Shown: positions 16,077 to 22,785 of the stretch, one piece after another
Position numbering within the stretch: position 1 is the first letter of the stretch
How the letters are laid out: every line of letters begins with the position of its first letter
Origin: an uncultured Lachnospiraceae bacterium
Lineage (GTDB): Bacteria; Bacillota; Clostridia; Lachnospirales; Lachnospiraceae
Assembly: GCA_946407725.1 (NCBI GenBank)
Contig: CAMJPM010000009.1
Coordinates: 1 to 51,161, forward strand
DNA: 51,161 nucleotides
Direction of reading: 5' to 3'
The notes under the pieces: model-generated
Database searches by the model: none
What the model was told of the DNA's origin: nothing
The model's input: only the letters and a program-made list of their open reading frames with translations
Position numbers and translations under genes: made by a program

Positions 16077-17146
16077 ACCTCCCGTTTGTTATCTGTCTTT
16101 TCCCTCCAGTATTCCTCTATAATCTTCTCTTCATCATAATCAGGAGCATATTTCCGGGCAATGGTATATATTTTTGAGATATCAATTTCACTTTCCTCAA
16201 GATCCTCTGCAATCTGAGAAACGGTTTTTCCCTTTTTGAGTTTACGGCATATCATGCTGATTAGCTGTTCTTCAGCTCCTTCTGCTTTTCCTTCTGCCAC
16301 ACCTTGCCTGTGCGCAACAACTACATCCAATTCTAAAACATGTCCGCCCATAATATCACCCACTTTCTCCTGTAGGGTCTTATACCCGGCAGTAATATTG
16401 TTCCAAATACTTGCGACAAACCTCACGATCAGACTAAGCGAATACCCAGACAATCTGCCCTCATCCACTTCATCCGAAAGTCTCACCATCAGTTTATGAT
16501 ACTTACCAACAAGCTCATTCCTGCTTTTTTCATCTTTATCAAGAATACTAAATCTGCTCTCATCATTAAAAATAAGAAATGGTATCAGAAAATATAGTCT
16601 GTTTTCAAATATAACCTTTGTATCAAAGTCTCGCACCTTATATATGGGAATGCTGTAATTGACAGATCCGCCGGGAGTTTCAATTACTATCCCTGCATCG
16701 TTTGGATCATTCTCCCTGCCTCTCAAAAGCAAAACCCCTGCATTTGGAAAACTCACGTTTAATTGAATCTTATTATTTATATTGCCATCGACGGCTATCT
16801 GAGATCCATATTCAAACATCTTTACCAGGATCGTTCCATCATATTTTCCGCTCTCACATTCTAAGTGGTATAGCTTTGATCTTCCCCTGTCGGTTATTCC
16901 AAAATGTGAATCTGTTATCTTTTTCTTATTGGAACCATCAGGGCTCTCAACAAAATGCTCGTTTCGAAGCCTTGTAACCCTTGCGTTTGTACCATAGTCC
17001 TCATGAAAAAAATAATTAACAAGCGGAATTAAAAGATCATCGCATTCCCCCTCCATTGTTCTAAATGCATCATCATAAGGAGTAAAGGAATCTAATGGAT
17101 TACCTTTGTGCCCCATCTTTTCATCAAAAGCGTTATCTTGTCTCAT
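16070..17146 (-). CDS. Rpn-family PD-(D/E)XK nuclease (putative transposase type), copy 1
   Basis: The 358-residue protein starts with the family's FTPYDDAFRTMEGECDDLLIP segment. The nuclease core shows ITDSHFGI (D79) and YHLECESGKYDG (E96, E98), fitting the PD-(D/E)XK arrangement of Rpn/PDDEXK_2 proteins. Near residue 280 comes a charged helix GKAEGAEEQL, then RKLKKGKTVSQIAEDLEES, a helix-turn-helix-like tail. Rpn proteins are DNA nucleases linked to recombination and recently to phage defence. It has GGAGGA upstream and a conserved 95-nt element at 17244-17338. The second copy (19129-20175) shares most of this layout. Confidence 0.85.
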   Translation of the reverse strand: MRQDNAFDEKMGHKGNPLDSFTPYDDAFRTMEGECDDLLIPLVNYFFHEDYGTNARVTRLRNEHFVESPDGSNKKKITDSHFGITDRGRSKLYHLECESGKYDGTILVKMFEYGSQIAVDGNINNKIQLNVSFPNAGVLLLRGRENDPNDAGIVIETPGGSVNYSIPIYKVRDFDTKVIFENRLYFLIPFLIFNDESRFSILDKDEKSRNELVGKYHKLMVRLSDEVDEGRLSGYSLSLIVRFVASIWNNITAGYKTLQEKVGDIMGGHVLELDVVVAHRQGVAEGKAEGAEEQLISMICRKLKKGKTVSQIAEDLEESEIDISKIYTIARKYAPDYDEEKIIEEYWREKTDNKREVS

Positions 17147-17243
17147 TTTCTATCCTCCTTGCACACAGTTTCAGAAACTGCGGCAAAGGGAAGAAACGGA
17201 TCAGAATCTTTGTAGAAAAAGAAGGAAAAACGTGGTAACGATT

Positions 17244-17338
17244 TCTGCTATTCTTATGCTTCTCTTGGGATCTTTGGGCGAGATGCCCGAGAGCCTAAAG
17301 CGGCAGTTCCATATTTGAGATCAGCATATGATAGCAGA
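17244..17338 (-). ncRNA. 95-nt structured element upstream of rpn-1 (copy A), putative leader
   Basis: On the minus strand it begins TCTGCTATCATATGC and ends GCATAAGAATAGCAGA. The ends can pair as TCTGCTAT/ATAGCAGA plus TATGC/GCATA. Inside are GGGCATCTCGCCC (a hairpin) and GCTCTC...GAGAAGC. Copy B at 20269-20363 has the same length and only four differences. Flanking sequence differs more. It could be a cis-acting RNA or a DNA element with inverted ends. The strand given is that of the downstream gene. Confidence 0.55.
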
Positions 17339-17356
17339 TCTATATTCAATTGTAAA
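17328..17356 (-). promoter_or_regulatory. Putative sigma-A promoter of rpn-1
   Basis: TTTACA (17351-17356) and TATCAT (17328-17333) are separated by 17 bases on the minus strand. The same boxes and spacing occur before rpn-2 (20353-20381). If used, transcription would start within the 95-nt element. Confidence 0.55.
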
Positions 17357-17419
17357 TACTGTCAATCCAATTTATATATTATCTTTTTTTACTCTGTTTA
17401 TCAGCACGTCCAAACTCCT

Positions 17420-17439
17420 AGTGCCTGGCGCTCTTAATG
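17420..17439 (-). repeat. 3' palindrome-type repeat, copy 2 (diverged)
   Basis: AGTGCCTGGCGCTCTTAATG lies 37 bases beyond the stop of the frameshifted gene. The following 40 bases resemble those after copy 3 at 19077. Confidence 0.5.
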
Positions 17440-17475
17440 GGAGTATTTGATTTTCTCCGTTCTATATTCAATCCC

Positions 17476-18155
17476 CTATACCGGAGCCAAAACATCCTTC
17501 ACTATCTTTTCTACGTCATACTCAGGAGCATATTTCTCAGCAATATTCACGATTGCCTGTATGGTAAATTCATCTTCCTCGAGTTCCTCTGCAATCTGAT
17601 ATACAGACTTGCCTTTCCTGAGTTTCTTACATATAAGCTCAATTATATGCACCTCTCTTCCTTCTTCCCTTCCGTTCCTTCTTCTCTGCTTTCCCTTCTT
17701 ACTTCCTGTATATCAAATCCATTAAAGTGTTCAAAAAGCCGGTTCATGTTGCCTCCTTCTATCTGATCTGTAAGATCAAATATTTCCTCCTCCGGAAGAT
17801 TGATCTCTCTAAGATATGCCTGGATCAGTTTCCTAAATATGATCAACACATCTCCTGGTGCTTTTCCCATATCATCAAGATAGCCAACAAGAAAAACTAG
17901 ATTCTTGAATTCCTCCACATTTCTCAACCTGTTGATCAACATGATAAATGATATATCCTCGATGTCCTCAGGTTTGACATTCTCCAGGAAATCTATCCCG
18001 GAATAGTTCCTCAAAAGCTGCGAGCAAATGCTCCCGCTATTAAAATACGTGAAAATAGCATGAGAAGTACTCACTGGAATATCCATCCTCTTCAACATTT
18101 GCTTCCTTCCACGCCTAGTATAACCGTCATAAATTAAATCATCATTAATTTCCAT
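17476..18155 (-). pseudogene. Rpn-related gene lacking the nuclease core, frameshifted
   Basis: The frame from the ATG at 18155 (or TTG at 18182) gives about 170 residues, including LINRLRNVEEFKNLVFLVGY and a C-terminal part GNMNRLFEHFNGFDIQEVRRE. It ends at 17643 in EERCI. In another frame, from about 17690, the sequence continues as HIIELICKKLRKGKSVYQIAEE to ...KIVKDVLAPV with TAG at 17476-17478. That tail is nearly the same as in rpn-2. A one-base slip in the purine-rich GAAGGAACGGAAGGGAAGAAGG tract would join the two. No DSHF/ECES nuclease motif is present. It overlaps the upstream 207-residue gene if TTG is used. Programmed frameshifting cannot be excluded. Confidence 0.65.
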
Positions 18156-18174
18156 GACGCAATCACGACTGTAA

Positions 18175-18798
18175 CTATCCAATTCTTATCAAAGAGCCAC
18201 TCTCTTCCTTTACCTTAAATAAATTATATTTTTCTATCCAAAACAACATATCTGAACATGCCAGATAATCAAAATCTCTGTCATATGTCTCATTCAAGCC
18301 AAAAGACTTTGCTCTTCCAATAACATAGGAATCATGTCCCTTATTTGTTTCAGGAAAAACAAATGCTCCTTTCCTCCAGAGGCATTTAGCAAGTTCAATT
18401 TTGCCATACTTTTGAAGTCTGGCAACTGAAAGTACAAAAAGGCATCTTGTTCCCCCTAAAAAGGCAGCCTTATAATTGGACAATAACAATTCATCAGAAA
18501 TATCTGATCTTAAATCATATACTAAGAAGCGATTTTTAAGTAATGAATATACTATACAACTACAAACCTTATGACAGTCTATAAGATTATCATCATCTGC
18601 ACCAACATCAAAAAAATGCTCTTTAATATAGATGCGACTTTCATCGTATGTTTGAAATAAAACAGCCTTATATTTTTCATCGGGAATTCTTTCAACATGG
18701 AATTTTTCTATATCATTAGGCAGCAGATCATTTAAAATTTCATCCAGAACCGGTTTTATTCCTACACTCCATAACAGATTTTGAGAGTATTTTGTCAT
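18175..18798 (-). CDS. Conserved-looking protein of unknown function (207 aa)
   Basis: I do not recognise this family. The protein is soluble, with no signal peptide or membrane helix. Notable segments are DCHKVCSCIVYSLLKNRFLVYDL around residue 75, GGTRCLFVLSVARLQKYGKIELAKC in the middle, and a charged C-terminus KVKEESGSL. The ATG at 18798 overlaps the stop of a 57-residue ORF (ATGA), and its own end may overlap the frameshifted Rpn-related gene. The three genes thus look like one operon. The AT-rich composition suggests acquired DNA. Confidence 0.6.
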   Translation of the reverse strand: MTKYSQNLLWSVGIKPVLDEILNDLLPNDIEKFHVERIPDEKYKAVLFQTYDESRIYIKEHFFDVGADDDNLIDCHKVCSCIVYSLLKNRFLVYDLRSDISDELLLSNYKAAFLGGTRCLFVLSVARLQKYGKIELAKCLWRKGAFVFPETNKGHDSYVIGRAKSFGLNETYDRDFDYLACSDMLFWIEKYNLFKVKEESGSLIRIG

Positions 18799-18968
18799 TG
18801 TATTATCTCACCTGTCTCTGAAACAAATCCTGCTTCCACCAAAGTAGTCAGCATTTCATCAATACTATCACTGGAGTTTTCTAATAACATCTGATCCGCA
18901 TGATCTTTCAGGAATTCACAATATGCATTCTCATCATCACTTCTGGTTTGACTATTATTCTCGTTCAT
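18795..18968 (-). CDS. Small acidic protein, unknown function (57 aa)
   Basis: A 57-codon ORF on the minus strand starts at ATG 18968 with AAAGGG just upstream. It begins MNENNSQTRSDDENAYCEFL and ends TGEIIQ. The TGA overlaps the ATG of the 207-residue gene by four bases, typical of translational coupling. It is rich in Asp and Glu, with a predicted helical centre (DQMLLENSSDSIDEMLTTLVE). No family is recognised. The coupling and ribosome binding site are the main reasons to believe it. Confidence 0.6.
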   Translation of the reverse strand: MNENNSQTRSDDENAYCEFLKDHADQMLLENSSDSIDEMLTTLVEAGFVSETGEIIQ

Positions 18969-19076
18969 TAATTCCCTTTCAATATACCATTATCCTAACT
19001 AACAATAAGTACTACGTTATTTCATAACTACTGCTTCAACAAAGCCTCAAAAATATCCATATCATCCTGTATTCCT

Positions 19077-19096
19077 GGTGCTTGTCACCCTTAAGA
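19077..19096 (-). repeat. 3' palindrome-type repeat, copy 3
   Basis: GGTGCTTGTCACCCTTAAGA lies 32 bases beyond the rpn-2 stop. GGTG/CACC can pair. Confidence 0.65.
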
Positions 19097-19128
19097 CTCT
19101 GATTTTTTCCGTTCTGTATTCAATCCCC

Positions 19129-20175
19129 CTACACCGGTGCCAAAACATCCTTCACTATCTTTTCTATGTCATATTCAGGGGCATATTTCTCGGCTGTATT
19201 CACAATTGACTGAATGGTAGCCTCGTCTTCTTCAAGTTCCTCTGCAATCTGAGAAACGGTTTTTCCTTTTTTGAGTTTGCGACATATCATGTTGATTAAC
19301 TGTTCTTCAGCTCCTTCTGCTTTTCCTTCTGCCTTTCCCTTAGCTTCAGCTTCTCTCCAGGCTTTTATCCACTCTAATTCCTTATACTGTCCTCCCATAA
19401 TTTCACCTACTTTCGTATTTACAGTCCCATGTCCTAATGTCATGTTATAAGCCACCCTTTCCATTGTCTCAATAATAACGCCAAGAGAAAAAAGCGGCAG
19501 TTCACCTTTTTTGTATTCACTCTCAAGCCGTCTGAATATTTCTTTATAATGCTGAACAAGATCGTTCCAGTTTCCTTCATCCTTTTCCAGCTCGTTGAGC
19601 TTATCCTTATAATTCAGGATATAAAACGGTATGAGAAAATATAGTTTTTTATTAAAAATCTCATCAAGCTCTATGTTTTTCCGCTTTATTATCGGGACGT
19701 TATACTTTATTTCCCCATCAGGAGTAATAATGTCAATCTCTGCCTTATCCGCTACGTTGTCACCTCCATTTAGAAGAAGCAATCCTGTATACGGAAACCT
19801 TATCCTGAGCTTTGTCGGTGTCCTTTCCGCTTCATCAAGAGCGATCTGTGAAACATACTCAAAAATTCTGATTAGAATAGAATTATCGAATCCACCGCTT
19901 TCGCACTCAATATGGTATTTTTTAATAACACCATTCTCTGAAATGCTGAAATGTGAGTCCGTAATCCTTTTTTGTACTGATCCATCTGTCCCTTCACTGA
20001 AGTGTTCATTCCGTAACCTTATTACTTCAGCCTCCGGGCCAAAAGATTCACCGAATAAATAGTTCACAAGGGATACAAGCAGATCATCACACGCTCCCTC
20101 CATAATCCTGAAAGCATCATCATATGGCGTAGGCGAATATAGATCGTTCGCATCAACTGGTTTCTTCTCTGTCAT
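19129..20175 (-). CDS. Rpn-family PD-(D/E)XK nuclease (putative transposase type), copy 2
   Basis: The 348-residue paralogue of the protein at 16070-17146 keeps the same order: PTPYDDAFRIMEGACDDLLV, ITDSHFSI (D73), YHIECESGGFDN (E90, E92), FLIPFYILNY, a repeated GKAEGKAEGAEEQL helix and the tail RKLKKGKTVSQIAEELEEDE. Catalytic residues appear intact. The upstream region is the second copy of the 95-nt element, with the same promoter boxes. The last 170 bases are close to those of the frameshifted gene at 17476, suggesting duplication or gene conversion. Likely role: DNA cleavage in recombination or defence. Confidence 0.85.
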   Translation of the reverse strand: MTEKKPVDANDLYSPTPYDDAFRIMEGACDDLLVSLVNYLFGESFGPEAEVIRLRNEHFSEGTDGSVQKRITDSHFSISENGVIKKYHIECESGGFDNSILIRIFEYVSQIALDEAERTPTKLRIRFPYTGLLLLNGGDNVADKAEIDIITPDGEIKYNVPIIKRKNIELDEIFNKKLYFLIPFYILNYKDKLNELEKDEGNWNDLVQHYKEIFRRLESEYKKGELPLFSLGVIIETMERVAYNMTLGHGTVNTKVGEIMGGQYKELEWIKAWREAEAKGKAEGKAEGAEEQLINMICRKLKKGKTVSQIAEELEEDEATIQSIVNTAEKYAPEYDIEKIVKDVLAPV

Positions 20176-20268
20176 CTGTTTTCCTCCTTTGCATACATTT
20201 TTGTAACTGCTGCAAAAGGTAGAAATGTATCAGAATCTCTGGAGAACAATAGAAAGATTGATCATTTA

Positions 20269-20363
20269 TCTGCTATTCTTATGCTTCTCTTGGGATTTTT
20301 GGGCGAGATGCCCGAGAGCCTAAAGCGGCAGTTCCATATTTAAGATTTGCATATGATAGCAGA
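20269..20363 (-). ncRNA. 95-nt structured element upstream of rpn-2 (copy B), putative leader
   Basis: Same length as copy A (17244-17338) with four substitutions, none in the paired ends TCTGCTAT/ATAGCAGA and TATGC/GCATA or in the GGGCATCTCGCCC hairpin. It ends 94 bases before the rpn-2 start. See copy A for the structure. Confidence 0.55.
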
Positions 20364-20381
20364 TCTGTATTCAGTTGTAAA
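20353..20381 (-). promoter_or_regulatory. Putative sigma-A promoter of rpn-2
   Basis: TTTACA (20376-20381) and TATCAT (20353-20358) with a 17-base spacer, conserved with the rpn-1 copy. Confidence 0.55.
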
Positions 20382-20402
20382 GGATCAAATCGAGTAAGTC
20401 CT

Positions 20403-20420
20403 GCATCTGTCGCCCTTAGA
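20403..20420 (-). repeat. 3' palindrome-type repeat, copy 4 (diverged)
   Basis: GCATCTGTCGCCCTTAGA lies six bases beyond the stop of the Uma2-like gene. Confidence 0.5.
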
Positions 20421-20425
20421 TATAA

Positions 20426-20977
20426 CTAAAGCGCTTCTGACAGCACCAACTTCAGGTCCGGAAATAATCCACAGGGTATTTCTTCGTCAAACGTGACCTG
20501 ATCTCCCAGTTCGCTTTCTTCCTCGTCAGAAAACCTGAATGTATTTATGGTTTTTGTTTCCGGATTTATGATCCAGTACTCCCGGACTCCCGCCATGCGG
20601 TATTTGAAAAGTTTGATACCGTAATCCAGTTTTTTGCTGGAAAGGGATACCACCTCAACCACTATATCAGGTGCGCCGTTGCAGCCTCTTTCATCAAGCT
20701 TGCTTTCATCGCACACAACTATGACATCAGGCTCAAGATAATTTCTGTTATCTCTTTTCAGAAATACTGCCACCGGGGATGAGAATACTCTGCATTTTCC
20801 ACCCTTGTCCCTGATATGATCCCGGAATTCAGCCGCCACAGCCATAACAATGGCCTGATGCAAAGTTCCGGGAGAAGCCATATCATACCACACCCCATCA
20901 ATAAGCTCTGCCCTCTCACCTTCAGGTAAAGCGTAAATATCTTCTATTGTGTATCCCTTTGTCTCTGCCGCTTCCAT
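20426..20977 (-). CDS. Uma2-family (DUF820) PD-(D/E)XK endonuclease-like protein
   Basis: The 183-residue protein has the Uma2 layout: YTIEDIYALPEGERAELIDGVWYDM at the N-terminus, SPGTLHQAIVMAVAAEF, and the restriction-type core EPDVIVV followed by GAPDIVVEVVSLSSKKLDYGIKLFKYRMAGVREYWII. The D...E-x-V...K residues of PD-(D/E)XK are visible. The family is abundant in cyanobacteria and some Firmicutes, with unknown cellular role. GGAGGA precedes the ATG. It ends in one of the island's 3' repeats. Confidence 0.85.
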   Translation of the reverse strand: MEAAETKGYTIEDIYALPEGERAELIDGVWYDMASPGTLHQAIVMAVAAEFRDHIRDKGGKCRVFSSPVAVFLKRDNRNYLEPDVIVVCDESKLDERGCNGAPDIVVEVVSLSSKKLDYGIKLFKYRMAGVREYWIINPETKTINTFRFSDEEESELGDQVTFDEEIPCGLFPDLKLVLSEAL

Positions 20978-21035
20978 ATTGCCATCCTCCTGATAGTTTT
21001 TCTTAAATCACCTTCCCTTTCAAAAACCCAACGTT

Positions 21036-21055
21036 GGTGCCTGCCACCCTTAAGA
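21036..21055 (-). repeat. 3' palindrome-type repeat, copy 5
   Basis: GGTGCCTGCCACCCTTAAGA lies two bases beyond the flaG stop codon. Confidence 0.65.
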
Positions 21056-21057
21056 CA

Positions 21058-21444
21058 CTACCTCTTCTCATCCACCAGAAGGCCTTCGATCTCCAGCATT
21101 CTCGCAAACATATCCAGGGTCTTTTCCGAGGGGATCTCCTTTACGACCTCTTTTGTATTGGAGTCCAGGATCTTTATGGCGTAACGGTTAACTTCCTCGT
21201 TGTAGCTGATCTCCACGTTGTGATCCTTTAATGTATCCTGAAGGCGTTCCATCCTTTTCTGCTTTTCGCTTTCACTCATAAATTCATCTTTTTCGGAACC
21301 GTCCTTTGCAGCTTCATCCTTGTTAACGGTAACTTCACTCACCTTCTCTACCGCCTCGGGATCCTGTTCAACAACCTGTTCCTTCGGCTTGATCTCCATT
21401 TCATTCATTCTGTAAGCACTGCTGCCAATTCCTTCGATACCCAT
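21058..21444 (-). CDS. flaG: FlaG-family flagellar protein
   Basis: From the ATG at 21444 (GGAGAG 5 nt upstream) the protein has about 128 residues. The C-terminal half has the FlaG pattern: LKDHNVEISYNEEVNRYAIKILDSNTKEVVKEIPSEKTLDMFARM. The N-terminal half is a low-complexity acidic linker. FlaG affects flagellar filament length in other bacteria. The longer ORF from 21588 lacks a good ribosome binding site and adds unrelated residues. A candidate sigma-28 promoter lies about 400 bases upstream, before a terminator-like hairpin. No other flagellar gene is in the window. Confidence 0.8.
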   Translation of the reverse strand: MGIEGIGSSAYRMNEMEIKPKEQVVEQDPEAVEKVSEVTVNKDEAAKDGSEKDEFMSESEKQKRMERLQDTLKDHNVEISYNEEVNRYAIKILDSNTKEVVKEIPSEKTLDMFARMLEIEGLLVDEKR

Positions 21445-21703
21445 AGTCTCTCCTTTCATGCCGGGGCATAAACCCGATAACCTTTTTGTTTCGTTTTCAC
21501 AACCCCGTTTTTCCCCGTGCTCCGCCATATCACATTCCCCTTTAAATGTGACTGTATAAAAAATCATGTCCACAGCGGGATCATTCACAGCAGGGCTGAC
21601 TTAATGATCCGGGCTGTTTCTTGAAAACACATAAACCGTAACCATCCGGAACATACAATGGCAAAACCGCCGGTGACGTCTTAAAAATACGGCATCGTGT
21701 AAG

Positions 21704-21729
21704 AAAAAACCTCCGTAAAAATACGAAGG
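21704..21729 (-). terminator. Rho-independent terminator-like hairpin
   Basis: On the minus strand CCTTCGTA pairs with TACGGAGG (one wobble) around a TTTT loop and is followed by TTTTTT. It would end loaP transcripts, or act as an attenuator for the flaG leader. Confidence 0.7.
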
Positions 21730-21835
21730 ATCCATCAAAAAGTATTACCGTACACCAGTCTGAAAGCACGATAAACAGCGAGTCCGTTCGCATATTTTCT
21801 AAGGCACTGTACGATTGCTGCAGCTGCCTATTATG

Positions 21836-21862
21836 ATATCGGCATTTTTACTATTTTTTATA
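21836..21862 (-). promoter_or_regulatory. Candidate sigma-28 (sigma-D) promoter
   Basis: GCCGATAT (21836-21843) matches the flagellar -10 box GCCGATAA. Fifteen bases upstream is TATA (21859-21862), one mismatch from the -35 core TAAA. The direction is towards flaG. Confidence 0.45.
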
Positions 21863-21948
21863 ACCTCTGGGAAAAATTTTACCACTTTTTGCACATATCC
21901 GTCAAACCGTTACAATTAAACGGCCTGCCGGCCTACTGAATTACAACG

Positions 21949-22719
21949 TCAAACCACAACAGTTACCTGATCCGCACTGAGCTCCAGACCGGCGGTAATG
22001 CCATTCATGGTAAAAGTGGTGTTCACGGTTCTTCTCCCGGGATTTACCGAGATCACGGTAAATTCCATACCGGCGTATATCCCGGTATCGTCTTTTACCC
22101 TGTCTCCCGGATGGATACCTATATCCGGAACAGCCCCTTGGTCTACGGGAAGCTCCTCTGCCATCCCCATTTTTACGTCTATCCAGTGAAGCGGCGGATC
22201 CCCTTCAGCCCATAGCCCGAAGCGGATCCTGCGTCTTTTCCCAAAGAGCTCCGCATCCACTATGGCTCTCCTGTGGGGAATATCCAGCTTTGAGATATGA
22301 TTTCTGTACCTCGCCAGGGGACCCACCATCTTTTCTATATAGCGGTGGTTTTTCATACGTATGTAGCTCACATGCATCACTCCGTCATCTGTTACGGATT
22401 CAAGGAATGCCTGGTCTTCTGATCCCACCGGGATAAAAAGCCGTTCGTCCTCATTTTTCTTTTCTCCCATGGAAAGGATACGTTTGAATTTCGGGATTTT
22501 TTTCAGGGAATCATAAATATGCTCCGGAGCCTCCGTCTCAATGAAGAGATACCCCGGAAACATCTTCCTGAAAATGATCTTGTTATTGCCCCCGCTGCGC
22601 CTCACTTCTTCATAAAGGGGTATGAACAGTTTCCCATAGCTCTCCCTGTCCTGCAATTCCTCTATGTAGCGCTTTATCAGCTCTTCCTCCCCGCTGCGGG
22701 CCTGTATCACATACCACAT
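21949..22719 (-). CDS. loaP: LoaP-type NusG-family transcription antiterminator
   Basis: The 256-residue protein starts with the NGN domain (MWYVIQARSGEEELIKRYIEEL, then RKMFPGYLFIE at about residue 57). It ends with a KOW domain (about residues 200-255: IHPGDRVKDDTGIYAGMEFTVISVN). It is longer than housekeeping NusG and matches LoaP, which acts on selected long operons, often for polysaccharides or antibiotics, through an RNA hairpin in the leader. It follows the hybrid kinase by 64 nt, in which there is a hairpin (22757-22785), and is probably co-transcribed with it. Its target is not shown by sequence. The glycan cluster at 7273-14312 is a candidate. Confidence 0.85.
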   Translation of the reverse strand: MWYVIQARSGEEELIKRYIEELQDRESYGKLFIPLYEEVRRSGGNNKIIFRKMFPGYLFIETEAPEHIYDSLKKIPKFKRILSMGEKKNEDERLFIPVGSEDQAFLESVTDDGVMHVSYIRMKNHRYIEKMVGPLARYRNHISKLDIPHRRAIVDAELFGKRRRIRFGLWAEGDPPLHWIDVKMGMAEELPVDQGAVPDIGIHPGDRVKDDTGIYAGMEFTVISVNPGRRTVNTTFTMNGITAGLELSADQVTVVV

Positions 22720-22756
22720 ATCCCCTACCTTGCCGCTAAAAACCTGCTTAATCTTT

Positions 22757-22785
22757 AAGAAGCCGTTTTAAGCCCCCCGCTTCTT
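22757..22785 (-). other. Hairpin between the hybrid kinase and loaP
   Basis: AAGAAGC pairs with GCTTCTT over a 15-base G-rich loop on the minus strand, starting in the kinase stop codon. There is no immediate U-run, so it is a weak terminator at best. It could be an RNA processing or regulatory site. Confidence 0.4.

Larger units (their letters stand above)
21445..21948. promoter_or_regulatory. Leader/intergenic region between loaP and flaG
   Basis: About 500 bases hold a terminator-like hairpin (21704-21729) and a candidate sigma-28 promoter (21836-21862), both read on the minus strand. I see no convincing gene; the ORF at 21581-21793 has no ribosome binding site. I looked for cyclic-di-GMP riboswitch motifs and did not recognise one. 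Confidence 0.45.

Noticed and set aside
17106-17318. A plus-strand ORF ending MLLLGSLGEMPESLKRQFHI, whose last 20 codons are also found near 20290-20345
   Set aside because: The conservation is explained by the 95-nt element on the other strand; there is no shared start codon or ribosome site between the two copies.
21581-21793. A 70-codon minus-strand ORF between loaP and flaG
   Set aside because: It spans the terminator hairpin, has no ribosome site and no recognisable domain.
21445-21830. Possible cyclic-di-GMP riboswitch before flaG
   Set aside because: I could not find the conserved GEMM-I or GEMM-II core sequences in the leader.
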